Below, piece by piece: positions 34,895-43,716 of a stretch of 64,000 nucleotides of DNA. The stretch is from the NCBI GenBank assembly GCA_963702595.1, contig CAVPDC010000001.1:186001-250000 (forward strand), in the 5' to 3' direction. Origin of the DNA: JALORV01 sp963702595 (GTDB taxonomy: Bacteria > Pseudomonadota > Gammaproteobacteria > Burkholderiales > Burkholderiaceae_F). The notes under the pieces are model-generated. The model saw nothing but the letters and a program-made list of their open reading frames with translations, did no database searches and was not told where the DNA came from. Each line of letters begins with the position of its first letter. Position 1 is the first letter of the stretch. A program made the position numbers and the translations under genes.

Positions 34895-37096
34895 TCAAGC
34901 GTGCATGAGCACCAGTCCCGCCAGCGGCGGGAGGACGAGTTCGAGCGACGCCGGCAACCGCTGCGCCGGGACCGGCACCGCGATCACGTCGCCGCGGTTG
35001 CCGGCGTCGCTACCGCCGTAGTGGCGCGAGTCGGTGTTGATAAGTTCGACGTAGGGCCCCGGCCTGGGCACGCCGAGCCGATAGTCTGTGCGCAGCGCCG
35101 GCGTGAGGTTCAGCACCACGACGACCTCGGAGCCGTCGCGCGCGCGGCGCACGAAGGAGAGGACGGATGCGGCCGCGTCGTCGGGCTCGATCCACGCGAA
35201 GCCGGCGGCGTCGAAGTCGAGCTGGTGAAGCGCCGGCGTGTCGCGGTAGAGGCGCGCGAGGTCGCGAAACAGGCGCTTGACGCCGGCATGTGGCGCGCGG
35301 CCCGCGAGATGCCAGTCGAGTTCGCGCGCCTCGCTCCACTCCCGGCCATGCGCGAACTCGTTGCCCATGAAGTTGAGCTTGCGGCCCGGGGCCGTCATCT
35401 GCCAGCAGAACAGGAGCCGCAGGTTGGCGAACTTCTGCCAGTCGTCGCCGGGCATCTTGCCGATCAACGAGCCCTTGCCGTGGACGACCTCGTCGTGCGA
35501 GAGCGGCAGCACGAAATTCTCGGTGTAGGCATACAGTTGGCCGAAGGTGAGCTCGCGGTGATGATGCAGGCGGTGCACGGGATCGCGGCGGAAGTAGGCG
35601 AGCGTGTCGTGCATCCAGCCCATGTTCCACTTCATCGAGAAGCCGAGCCCGCCGCCCTCGATCGGCCGCGAGACCTGGGGCCACGCCGTGGACTCCTCGG
35701 CGATGGTGACGGCGCCGGGGAAGCGCAGGTGCACCATCGCGTTGAGCTCGCGCAGGAATTCGATCGCCTCGAGGTTCTCGCGGCCGCCGAAGCGGTTCGG
35801 CAGCCATTCATCCGCCGCGCGCGAGTAATCGAGGTAGAGCATCGAGGCCACGGCGTCGACGCGCAACCCGTCGAGGTGGAACTGGTCGAGCCAGAAGTGC
35901 GCGCTCGCGAGCAGGAAGCCGCGGACCTCGGGGCGGCCGTAGTTGAAGACGTGCGTGCCCCAGTCCGGATGCCGCCCGCTGCGCGGGTCGGCATGCTCGT
36001 AGAGCGCGGTGCCATCGAAGTGCGCGAGCGCGAAGGCGTCGCCCGGAAAGTGCCCCGGCACCCAGTCGAGGATCACGCCGAGTCCCTGCGCGTGGCAGGC
36101 ATCGACGAAAGCGGCGAGGTCGTCGGCGTTGCCGAAGCGCGACGTCGGGGCGAAGTAGCCGGTGGTCTGGTAGCCCCACGACTCGTCGAGCGGATGCTCG
36201 GTGACGGGCATCAGCTCGACGTGCGTGCAGCCCAGCTCCGCGACGTAGCCCGGCAGCCTCGCCGCAAGCTCGCGCCAGTGGTAGAAGCGGCCGTCGTGAT
36301 GGCGCATCCACGAGCCCAGATGCACCTCGTAGACGTTCATCGGCCGCTCGAGCCACGGGGTGCCCGAACGCTGCGCGAGCCAGTTCGCGTCGGTCCAGCG
36401 GTGCGAAGGCAGCGGCGCGACGCGGGCGGCGGTGCCGGGGCGCAGCTCGAACGCGCGTCCGTAGGGATCGGTCTTGGCGAAGACCACGCCGCTGTCGCGG
36501 TGGCGCAGTTCGAACTTGTAGAGCGCGCCCGCGCCGATGCCGGGCACGAACACCTCCCAGACGCCGCTGGCGCCGTGCACGCTCAACGGATGCCAGCGCC
36601 CGTCCCAGCCGTTGAAGTCGCCGACGACGGAGACACGTTCCGCGTTCGGGGCCCACACGGCGAAGCGCACGCCCGGCACGCCGTCGCGCTCGATCGGCAT
36701 CGCGCCCAGCGTGCGCCACGCCTCGAGTAGGTGGCCGGCGTTGAACAGGTGCAGATCAAACGGCGTGATCGACGGCGCGAACGCGTACGGATCGTCGAAC
36801 TCGCGGACGCCGTTGCCTTCCTCGACGCGCAACCGACCTCGCCGGCCGGGTTCGCTGCGTCCGCGCCAGCGAAACAGTGCGGTCCCTTCGATGCGCTCCA
36901 TCGACGCCCAGTCGCCGCCCACCGCGAGCCAGGCACGTGCGACGCCGGGCAGCAATGCGCGGTAGGTCCAGCCGGCGCCGTCGGTGCGCGGGCCGAGCCA
37001 CGCGTGCGGCTCGTGCGACCTGCCGTCGTTCAGGCGGGCCAATGCGTCGCTCGTCGACCCCGCTGTCATCACGCAGACATTATATAGTTGTGCCAT
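34895..37096 (-). CDS. glgB: 1,4-alpha-glucan branching enzyme
   Basis: This 733-residue GH13 enzyme cuts alpha-1,4 chains and rejoins them as alpha-1,6 branches. After an N-terminal domain and a CBM48 module (about 165-260: GVPGVRFAVWAPNAERVSVV, DFNGWDG) comes the barrel with ELMPVTEHPLDESWGYQTTG, DWVPGHFP, the nucleophile region DGLRVDAVASMLYLDYS, acid/base VTIAEESTAWP and LPLSHDEVVHGKGSL. ATG 37096 follows a GGAGG at the right spacing; a later ATG at 37069 is less well placed. The gene diverges from glgC with 46 bases between starts, so a shared promoter region is likely. The usual length (about 730) is kept. Confidence 0.96.
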   Translation of the reverse strand: MAQLYNVCVMTAGSTSDALARLNDGRSHEPHAWLGPRTDGAGWTYRALLPGVARAWLAVGGDWASMERIEGTALFRWRGRSEPGRRGRLRVEEGNGVREFDDPYAFAPSITPFDLHLFNAGHLLEAWRTLGAMPIERDGVPGVRFAVWAPNAERVSVVGDFNGWDGRWHPLSVHGASGVWEVFVPGIGAGALYKFELRHRDSGVVFAKTDPYGRAFELRPGTAARVAPLPSHRWTDANWLAQRSGTPWLERPMNVYEVHLGSWMRHHDGRFYHWRELAARLPGYVAELGCTHVELMPVTEHPLDESWGYQTTGYFAPTSRFGNADDLAAFVDACHAQGLGVILDWVPGHFPGDAFALAHFDGTALYEHADPRSGRHPDWGTHVFNYGRPEVRGFLLASAHFWLDQFHLDGLRVDAVASMLYLDYSRAADEWLPNRFGGRENLEAIEFLRELNAMVHLRFPGAVTIAEESTAWPQVSRPIEGGGLGFSMKWNMGWMHDTLAYFRRDPVHRLHHHRELTFGQLYAYTENFVLPLSHDEVVHGKGSLIGKMPGDDWQKFANLRLLFCWQMTAPGRKLNFMGNEFAHGREWSEARELDWHLAGRAPHAGVKRLFRDLARLYRDTPALHQLDFDAAGFAWIEPDDAAASVLSFVRRARDGSEVVVVLNLTPALRTDYRLGVPRPGPYVELINTDSRHYGGSDAGNRGDVIAVPVPAQRLPASLELVLPPLAGLVLMHA

Positions 37097-37142
37097 GGTG
37101 CGACCTCCGCGGAAGTGACCGATCGCAACCGAGGACTTCCCG

Positions 37143-38462
37143 ATGATCGTCAACGTCTGCCCGCACTTCCCGGCATGCCCGTACCCGAGCGAAGCGGCCG
37201 GGCCGGCGGGATCGCGCTTTGCGCGCGCCACGTTCGCAATGATCCTCGCCGGCGGTCGCGGCTCGCGGCTGGGCCCGCTCACCGACTGGCGCGTGAAGCC
37301 CGCGGTGCCGTTCGCCGGAAAGTTCCGCATCATCGACTTCTCGCTGTCCAACTGCGTCAACTCCGGCATCCGGCGCATCGGCATCGCCACGCAGTACAAG
37401 GCGCAGAGCCTGATCCGCCACGTGCAGCGCGGCTGGGCATTCCTCGATGGGCGCTTCAACGAGTTCGTCGAGCTGCTGCCCGCGCAGCAGCGCCTGTCGA
37501 CGCACTGGTACGCGGGCACCGCGGATGCCGTCCGGCAGAACCTCGACATCCTGCGGCCCCAGGCACCGGAATACGTGCTGATCCTCGCCGGCGACCACGT
37601 GTACAAGATGGACTACGCGCGGATGCTGGTCGACCACGTCACCGCTAGCGCCGACATGACCGTGGGCTGCATCGCGGTGCCGCTCGCCGAGGCACGTGGC
37701 TTCGGCGTGATGTCGATCGACGCAGACCGCCGCGTGATCCGCTTCGCCGAAAAGCCGGATGCCCCCGAGCCCATGCCGGGCCGCAGCGATGTTGCGCTGG
37801 CGAGCATGGGCATCTACGTGTTCAATGCCAGGCTTCTCTACGAGCAGCTGACGCGGGACGCCGACGACCCGGCCTCATCGCACGACTTCGGCAAGGACAT
37901 CATTCCCTGGATGATCGCGCGCGGCTACCGTGTCCGCGCCCACCACTTCGCCGATAGCTGCGTGAACTTGAACGAGGGCCGCCCATACTGGCGCGACGTC
38001 GGCACGATCGACGCGTTCTGGGAGGCGAACCTCGACCTCACCAGCGTGACGCCCGATCTGAACCTCTACGACGACAGCTGGCCGATCTGGACGTGGCAGG
38101 AGCAGCTGCCGCCGGCGAAGTTCGTGTTCGACGATGACGATCGCCGCGGGACCGCCGTCGACTCGATGGTCTCGGGCGGCTGCATCATCAGCGGCGCCCA
38201 CGTCAAGCGCTCGGTGCTGTTTTCCAAGGTCCACGTGCACAGTTACTGCAGCATCGAGGATTCGGTCATCCTCGGCGAGGTGGACTTCGGCCGTGGCTGC
38301 ATCGTCCGGCGCGCGGTCCTCGACAGTCGCTGCCGGCTGCCGCCTGGAACGATGATCGGCGTCGACCCCGACGAGGACCGCCGCCGCTTCCACGTCACCG
38401 AGCGCGGGATCACGCTGGTGACGCCGGACATGCTCGGCCAACCAGTGCACGAGGTGCCGTGA
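37143..38462 (+). CDS. glgC: Glucose-1-phosphate adenylyltransferase (ADP-glucose pyrophosphorylase)
   Basis: This 439-residue enzyme makes ADP-glucose, the committed step of bacterial glycogen synthesis. It has ATFAMILAGGRGSRLGPLTD with the nucleotide loop, KPAVPFAGKFRIIDFSLSN, WYAGTADAVRQNL, ILAGDHVYKMDY, VIRFAEKPDAP, DFGKDIIPWMI and YWRDVGTIDAFWEANLDL, then a left-handed beta-helix C-terminal part (VHVHSYCSIEDSVILGEVDF). It is allosterically controlled by glycolytic metabolites in other bacteria. Its stop overlaps the GTG of the following GH57 gene (GTGA), giving translational coupling. Confidence 0.96.
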   Translation: MIVNVCPHFPACPYPSEAAGPAGSRFARATFAMILAGGRGSRLGPLTDWRVKPAVPFAGKFRIIDFSLSNCVNSGIRRIGIATQYKAQSLIRHVQRGWAFLDGRFNEFVELLPAQQRLSTHWYAGTADAVRQNLDILRPQAPEYVLILAGDHVYKMDYARMLVDHVTASADMTVGCIAVPLAEARGFGVMSIDADRRVIRFAEKPDAPEPMPGRSDVALASMGIYVFNARLLYEQLTRDADDPASSHDFGKDIIPWMIARGYRVRAHHFADSCVNLNEGRPYWRDVGTIDAFWEANLDLTSVTPDLNLYDDSWPIWTWQEQLPPAKFVFDDDDRRGTAVDSMVSGGCIISGAHVKRSVLFSKVHVHSYCSIEDSVILGEVDFGRGCIVRRAVLDSRCRLPPGTMIGVDPDEDRRRFHVTERGITLVTPDMLGQPVHEVP

Positions 38463-40234
38463 GCGGCGACGAGGCCTCCGCGGGGGGCAGCGCGGCGGCT
38501 GGGGGCGGCGAGCACGGGGGTACGGGCGTGAGCCCGGGCGTCGACGTCGTCTTGCTGTGGCACATGCACCAGCCGGACTATCGCGAGCCCGCAACGGGGC
38601 AGTTCCGCCTGCCGTGGGTGCTGCTGCACGCGATCAAGGATTACGCCGACATGGCGGCGCATCTCGAGGCGCAGCCCGGCATGCGTGCGGTGGTCAATTT
38701 CGTGCCGGTGCTGCTCGACCAGATCGACGACTACGCCGGGCAGTTCGCCACGGGTGTGTTTCGCGATCCCTTGCTGGTGGCGCTGGCCCGGCCGGAGGAA
38801 CGCGCGCTCGACGATGGCGAGCGGGCGTTCCTCCTCGCTCAGGGCTTTGCCGCGAACCACGAGAGGATGATCGCGCCGTTTCCCGCGTACCTGCGGCTCA
38901 AGGAAATCGGGCATTTCGCGCGCGATGCAGACGCCGCTCGCTACTTCGCCGACGCCTACCTCGACGACTTGCTCGTGTGGTACGTGCTCGCCTGGACCGG
39001 AGAGACGGTGCGCCGCGCATCACCGCGGCTGCAATCGCTCATGGCGAAGGCCAGCGGCTTCTCCGCGGACGATCGTCATGCGCTGCTGCAGGCGATCGGT
39101 GGCGTCGTGACGGGGCTGGTCGGCCGGTACCGCGCGCTGGAGGAAGCTGGGACCATCGAGCTTTCCACCTCGCCGGCGCAACATCCGATCGGCCCGCTGC
39201 TCCTCGATCTCGCCTGCGCGCGGGAAGCGCGCCCGCAGCTGCCTTTGCCGCGGCGCGATGCGTATCCCGGCGGGGCGCAGCGCCTCGCGGTGCAGGTCGA
39301 CAACGCGCGCGCTCACCATCTGCGCCGCTTCGGCCGCGCGCCGGATGGGCTCTGGCCACCCGAAGGCGCGGTGAGCGACGCGTTCGTGCGTGCGATCGCC
39401 GGCGCCGGATTCGCGTGGTATGCGTCCGGTAGCCAGGTGCTCGACAACAGCCTTGCGCGCGCGGGGCTCGCCGTTCCCGCGGCCGCGCGACTACGCGGCT
39501 GGCGCCTGCCGTTTGCGCCGCGGCTTCGCGCGTTCTTTCGCGACGACCGGCTCTCCGACCTCATCGGCTTCGAGTATCGCCGCTGGCACGGCAGCGACGC
39601 GGTGCAGCACTTCGTCGGCGAGCTCGAGGCACTCGCCGCGCCCGGCACGGCGCGGCGTCCGCTCGTCACCATCATCGTCGACGGCGAGAACGCATGGGAG
39701 TACTACCCCTACAACGGCTTCTGGTTCCTCTCGGAGCTGTACGAGCGCCTTGCCGCGCATCCGTCGATCCGGCCGCGCACGTTCCGCGACATAGTCGCCG
39801 AGTACGACTCGGCCGCGCGCGACGAGGGGGCGGACCCGGTGGGCGAGCTACCCTCGCTGGTCGCCGGCAGCTGGGTCCACGGCGACCTCGGTACCTGGAT
39901 TGGCCACGCCGACAAGAACCGCGCATGGGAGCTTCTCGTCGACGCGAAGCGCGCCTGCGACGAGGCCGTGGCGGCTGGCGCCGTGGACGCCGCCGGCCAC
40001 GCCGCGCTGTCGCGCCAGCTCGCGATGTGCGAGAGCTCCGACTGGTTCTGGTGGTTCGGCGACATCCATCCCGCCGACTCCGTCGCGTCGTTCGACCGGC
40101 TCTTCCGCGCGAACCTCGCGCGCGTCTACACGCTGATCGGCAGGGCAGCGCCCCCCGCTCTGGCGGAGCCGGTGAGCTTGGGCAACGCAGCGGCCGCGCA
40201 CGAAGGCGCCATCATGAAGTCGACGAATCCATGA
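38459..40234 (+). CDS. Glycoside hydrolase family 57 protein (alpha-amylase/amylopullulanase-like)
   Basis: This 591-residue protein starts at a GTG inside the glgC stop. After a Gly/Ala-rich lead come the GH57 conserved regions: VVLLWHMHQPDY (region 1), WPPEGAVSDAF with the nucleophile-position Glu (about residue 302), and VDGENAWEYYPYNG with the acid/base-position Asp (region 4). It also has GSWVHGDLGTWIGHADKN, typical of the GH57 subgroup found in glycogen operons. It is likely an alpha-glucan hydrolase acting in the cytoplasm, since no signal peptide is present. It overlaps the next gene by 4 bases (ATGA). Confidence 0.88.
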   Translation: MSGDEASAGGSAAAGGGEHGGTGVSPGVDVVLLWHMHQPDYREPATGQFRLPWVLLHAIKDYADMAAHLEAQPGMRAVVNFVPVLLDQIDDYAGQFATGVFRDPLLVALARPEERALDDGERAFLLAQGFAANHERMIAPFPAYLRLKEIGHFARDADAARYFADAYLDDLLVWYVLAWTGETVRRASPRLQSLMAKASGFSADDRHALLQAIGGVVTGLVGRYRALEEAGTIELSTSPAQHPIGPLLLDLACAREARPQLPLPRRDAYPGGAQRLAVQVDNARAHHLRRFGRAPDGLWPPEGAVSDAFVRAIAGAGFAWYASGSQVLDNSLARAGLAVPAAARLRGWRLPFAPRLRAFFRDDRLSDLIGFEYRRWHGSDAVQHFVGELEALAAPGTARRPLVTIIVDGENAWEYYPYNGFWFLSELYERLAAHPSIRPRTFRDIVAEYDSAARDEGADPVGELPSLVAGSWVHGDLGTWIGHADKNRAWELLVDAKRACDEAVAAGAVDAAGHAALSRQLAMCESSDWFWWFGDIHPADSVASFDRLFRANLARVYTLIGRAAPPALAEPVSLGNAAAAHEGAIMKSTNP

Positions 40235-42240
40235 CCGCGCCCGTCGCCCTCCTGTTCGGTGTGCACGCGCACCAGCCCGCCGGCAACTTTCCCGCGGTGA
40301 TCGACAATGCGCACGAGCGCTGCTACGGCCCTTTCCTGCGCACGCTGGCCGACTATCCCGAGTTCCGCTTCGCACTGCACGCGAGCGGGCCGCTGCTGGA
40401 CGACCTCGCGCGCCGCTACCCCGACAACGTCGCGCTGCTGCGCACGATGGTCAGCCGCGGGCAGGTCGAGCTGTTCGGCGGGGGCGACGCCGAGCCGGTG
40501 CTGGCATCGATCCCGCACCGCGACCGCCTGCGGCAGTTGAACGCGCTGTCGGGCAAGCTCGACGCGAAGCTCGGCGCGCGCCCCCGCGGCGCCTGGCTCA
40601 CCGAGCGCGTGTGGGAATCGTCGGTGGTGCCAGCGCTCTCGGAGGCCGGCATCCGCTACGTGACCGTCGACGACTATCACTTCCTGTGCACCGGCCTTGC
40701 GCAGTCCGACCTCGGCACCCATCGCACGACCGAGGAGGACGGCCGCCGCATCGACGTGTTCCCGATCGCCGAGGCGCTGCGCTACCGCATCCCCTTCGCG
40801 CCGGCTGCCGAGGCGGTTGCATACCTCGAGAGCCTCGCGGGTGAGCGGAGCCGCCGCGCTGCGATCTACTTCGACGACATCGAAAAGCTCGGCATCTGGC
40901 CCAAGACCTACGAGTGGGTCTACGAGCGGGGCTGGCTGCGCGAGTTCGTCGAGCGGGTGCTCGCCTCCAGACTCGTCGCCGCCGAGCGCTTCGACGCCTG
41001 GCACGCGAGCGAGCGCAGCGGCGGCATCGTCTACCTGCCGACCACGTCGTACATCGAGATGAACGAGTGGACGCTGCCCCCGGCGGCGGCGGGGGAGTAC
41101 GAGGCGCTCGTGCGAATGGAGAAGTCCGCGGGGCGCTACGAGGCGCGCAAGGGCTTCCTGCGCGGCGGCATCTGGCGCAACTTCCTGTCGCGCTATCCCG
41201 AGTCGAACTGGATGCACAAGCGCATGCTGGGCGCATCGGCGAGGCTCGACGCGCTGCCGGGGGCGTGCGGCGACGCGCGCCTCGTCGACCTGCTGCACCG
41301 CGCGCAGGCGAACGATGCCTACTGGCACGGCCTGTTCGGCGGCCTTTACCTGCCGCACCTGCGCCGCGGGGTCTGGTCGAGCTTGCTCGAGTTGGAAACC
41401 GCGCTCGACGCGATCGCGCCGCGCCCCGCGTTGGAGCGGACGGATCTCGACGACGACGGCCGCGTCGAGGCGTTCCTGCGCAGTGCGAAGCTGCAGGCCG
41501 TCGTGCGACTCGACGGCAGCGCGGCGATACGCGAGTTTTCGAGCTACGCGCTGGCGCAGAACTTCGGCGACACGCTGCGCCGGCACGCCGAGCACTACCA
41601 CAAGAAGGCGGCGGAAGGTGCGGCGCACGAGGCCGTTGGCGGCGGGATCGCCTCGGCGCACGACCGCGTCGCGTTCAAGCACGACATCGGTCCCGAGGAC
41701 GTGGTGGCCGACCCGGTGCCGCGCGACCTGTTGCGCGACGCGTGGATCGACGCGACGGGGACGGAGCACACGCTCGCCGGTTACATCGAGACGGCGGCGG
41801 CGTCGGGGCTGGCGTTCGCCTGCGAACAGGCTGACGTGCGCGTCGAGAAGATGGTTGGCGTTGCCGGGGACGCCGTGCTGGCGCGCTGGCGGATCCGCGG
41901 CGACGCCGTGCGGAGCTTCCGTACGACGCTGGACTTCGCGATGCCGAGCTGCGACGGCTTCAGCGGACGCTACATCGTCGGCGACTCGATTCCGTGCGGA
42001 TTCGGCCAGGCGCTCGATGTCCACGGCGCGCCGGTCGTCGTTCTCGACGACCGCTTCCTCGAAGGCGGTGTAGCGCTGGAGTGCTCGCCGCCGGCCCGTG
42101 TCAGGGGACGCCCGTACTTCACCGTGTCGCAGTCCGAAGACGGTTTTGAGCGCGTGATGCAGTCGGCGACCGTCGTCCTCGACTGGGACATGGCAGGCGA
42201 GGCCACGCTCGAACTCGCGATACGCGTCCGCACGGGGTAG
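40231..42240 (+). CDS. GH57 4-alpha-glucanotransferase (amylomaltase-like)
   Basis: This 669-residue protein has the GH57 barrel: LLFGVHAHQPAGNFPAVIDN, LFGGGDAEPVLASIPHRDRL, GAWLTERVWESSVVPALSEA with the nucleophile-position Glu, VTVDDYHFL and FDDIEKLGIWPKTYEWVYER with the acid/base Asp. Downstream are the helical DUF1925 region (about 330-400) and the DUF1926 beta domain (FKHDIGPEDVVADPVPRDLL to the end), as in the Thermococcus 4-alpha-glucanotransferase. It moves maltooligosaccharide units between glucans and can feed GlgP with longer chains. It is the last gene of the glgC, GH57, GH57 unit. An IS element begins downstream. Confidence 0.9.
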   Translation: MTAPVALLFGVHAHQPAGNFPAVIDNAHERCYGPFLRTLADYPEFRFALHASGPLLDDLARRYPDNVALLRTMVSRGQVELFGGGDAEPVLASIPHRDRLRQLNALSGKLDAKLGARPRGAWLTERVWESSVVPALSEAGIRYVTVDDYHFLCTGLAQSDLGTHRTTEEDGRRIDVFPIAEALRYRIPFAPAAEAVAYLESLAGERSRRAAIYFDDIEKLGIWPKTYEWVYERGWLREFVERVLASRLVAAERFDAWHASERSGGIVYLPTTSYIEMNEWTLPPAAAGEYEALVRMEKSAGRYEARKGFLRGGIWRNFLSRYPESNWMHKRMLGASARLDALPGACGDARLVDLLHRAQANDAYWHGLFGGLYLPHLRRGVWSSLLELETALDAIAPRPALERTDLDDDGRVEAFLRSAKLQAVVRLDGSAAIREFSSYALAQNFGDTLRRHAEHYHKKAAEGAAHEAVGGGIASAHDRVAFKHDIGPEDVVADPVPRDLLRDAWIDATGTEHTLAGYIETAAASGLAFACEQADVRVEKMVGVAGDAVLARWRIRGDAVRSFRTTLDFAMPSCDGFSGRYIVGDSIPCGFGQALDVHGAPVVVLDDRFLEGGVALECSPPARVRGRPYFTVSQSEDGFERVMQSATVVLDWDMAGEATLELAIRVRTG

Positions 42241-42517
42241 CCCGCTGGCGCCCTGTCCGCGTTGCGACCCCGCTACAACCCATTTGCCCGTTCCACGTCC
42301 GATACCTTTGCACCGGGAACTCGGCGCGCAGCATCATGGCCGAGGCTTTGCCAGAGCACCTTGGCGGCGGGGGAGTTCCGCGGTTTCTCGGCGGGCAGCC
42401 GACCTGCAGGGCGGGTCCATTGGTTAGTCGTACGGGAATTGAACAGTATTGGCAACTATCGTCTGCCATTTGGCAGCAAGTCCTGGTAAAAGCTCGCCAA
42501 CAACGGGGGCGCTGGTC

Positions 42518-42814
42518 ATGGAACGACGGGAACGCAGACACCACACGCGGGAGTTCAAGCAGGAGGCGGTGCGGCTGGCCGGCCTGGGCGATAAGACCAA
42601 GGCCAAGGTGGCGCGCGAGTTGGGCATCCGGGTCAACCAGCTACGCCAGTGGCGGCTCGACTTCGAGGAAGAGGAGCGCAACGGCGTGCCGAAGCAGGAG
42701 TTGGCCACCGCCGAGCAGGACGTCGGCAAGCTGCGGCGCGAGATTGCCAGTCTCCGTGAGGAGAACGACATCTTAAAAAAAGCGGCCATCTACTTCGCGA
42801 AGGCATCGCGATGA
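42518..42814 (+). CDS. IS3-family transposase OrfA
   Basis: This 98-residue protein starts MERRERRHHTREFKQEAVRL and has a helix-turn-helix (TKAKVARELGIRVNQLRQWR, about residues 29-48) followed by a leucine-zipper-like helix (VGKLRREIASLREENDIL), the standard OrfA arrangement for DNA-end binding and dimerisation. It ends in TGA (42812-42814), overlapping the ATG of OrfB. A run of seven A (42775-42781) near its end is a frameshift signal of the family. Confidence 0.93.
   Translation: MERRERRHHTREFKQEAVRLAGLGDKTKAKVARELGIRVNQLRQWRLDFEEEERNGVPKQELATAEQDVGKLRREIASLREENDILKKAAIYFAKASR
42775..42781 (+). promoter_or_regulatory. A7 programmed -1 frameshift site
   Basis: Seven consecutive A, read A-AAA-AAA in the OrfA phase. 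OrfB lies in the -1 frame and is open from here through its ATG at 42811, so slippage would give a fused OrfAB transposase. IS3 elements use exactly this type of signal. Confidence 0.7.
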
Positions 42815-43665
42815 AGTACGCCTTCATCGACGCGCAGCGAAGCAGCCACGCCGTGCGCACGCTGTGCAAGGCGCTGCAGGTGTCGGCCAGCGGGTACTAC
42901 GCGGCCAGGAGCCGGCTGCCGAGTGCCCGGGCGGTTCGCCAGTCGGCCCTGGCCACCCAGATCCGCGAAGTGCACAGGATGAGCCGCCAGACCTACGGGG
43001 CGCCGCGGGTGCACGTCGAGCTCACGGCCCAGGGAGTGGCCTGCTGCCGCAACACGGTGGCCAGGCTCATGCGCCGGGAGCAGATCGTGCCCCGGGCCAT
43101 CCAGGCGTTCCGGGTGACGACCGATTCGCGCGGCACGAAGGACGTCTCGCCCAACCTGGTCAAGCGGCGCTTCAAGGCCCCGCGCCCCAACGCCTGCTGG
43201 CTCAGCGATGTCACATACATCCCGACACGCGAGGGCTGGCTGTACCTGGCGGCCGTGCTGGATCTGTACTCACGGGCGATCGTGGGCTGGGGCATGAGCC
43301 ACACGCTGGGCGGCCAGCTCGCCGCCGATGCGCTGCAGATGGCCATTAACCGGCGTGGCGTGCCGCACATCGTGCACTCGGATCGGGGTTCGACCTATGC
43401 GACCTGGATCTACCGGGATCTCATCCGCAAGCACCGGATCCGCCAGAGCATGAGCCGCAAGGGGGATTGCTGGGATAACGCCCCGATGGAAAGCTTCTTC
43501 CACTCGCTGAAGACCGAGCTCGTCATGCACTGCGACTACAAGACTCGGGACGAGGCGCGAGCCAGCTTGTTCGATTACATGGAAGTGTTCTACAACCGCC
43601 AGCGACGCCACTCGACCATCAATTACGTGGCTCCGCTGGTCTTCGAAGCTTCAACAACGGCCTAA
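42811..43665 (+). CDS. IS3-family transposase OrfB (DDE integrase)
   Basis: This 284-residue protein has an N-terminal HTH_21-type part (RTLCKALQVSASGYYAAR) and a retroviral-like rve catalytic core: first Asp in CWLSDVTYIPT, second Asp in IVHSDRGSTYATW, Glu in NAPMESFFHSLKTE with the DNxxxES pattern. ATG 42811 overlaps the OrfA TGA (ATGA), so it may be made by re-initiation as well as by frameshifting. No internal stop is seen; the transposase looks intact. Confidence 0.93.
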   Translation: MKYAFIDAQRSSHAVRTLCKALQVSASGYYAARSRLPSARAVRQSALATQIREVHRMSRQTYGAPRVHVELTAQGVACCRNTVARLMRREQIVPRAIQAFRVTTDSRGTKDVSPNLVKRRFKAPRPNACWLSDVTYIPTREGWLYLAAVLDLYSRAIVGWGMSHTLGGQLAADALQMAINRRGVPHIVHSDRGSTYATWIYRDLIRKHRIRQSMSRKGDCWDNAPMESFFHSLKTELVMHCDYKTRDEARASLFDYMEVFYNRQRRHSTINYVAPLVFEASTTA

Positions 43666-43716
43666 TCGGACTGTCCACTGAACGTGGGTAACTTCAAAAG
43701 CCGTCAACTCACTGAA

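Larger units (their letters stand above)
42518..43665 (+). mobile_element. IS3-family insertion sequence (two-frame transposase)
   Basis: A small OrfA (HTH) and larger OrfB (DDE integrase) in overlapping frames identify an IS3-family element between the GH57 operon and glnS. Flanks 42241-42517 and 43666-43716 hold no other gene. Terminal inverted repeats could not be placed with confidence: a run TGTCCACTGAACGTGGGTA (43673-43691) looks like a right end, but no matching left copy was found before OrfA. The outer limits are therefore not given, and the left end may be degenerate. Confidence 0.85.

Noticed and set aside
43666..43716. Right inverted repeat of the IS3 element
   Set aside because: TGTCCACTGAACGTGGGTA looks like an end, but I could not find its partner before OrfA.
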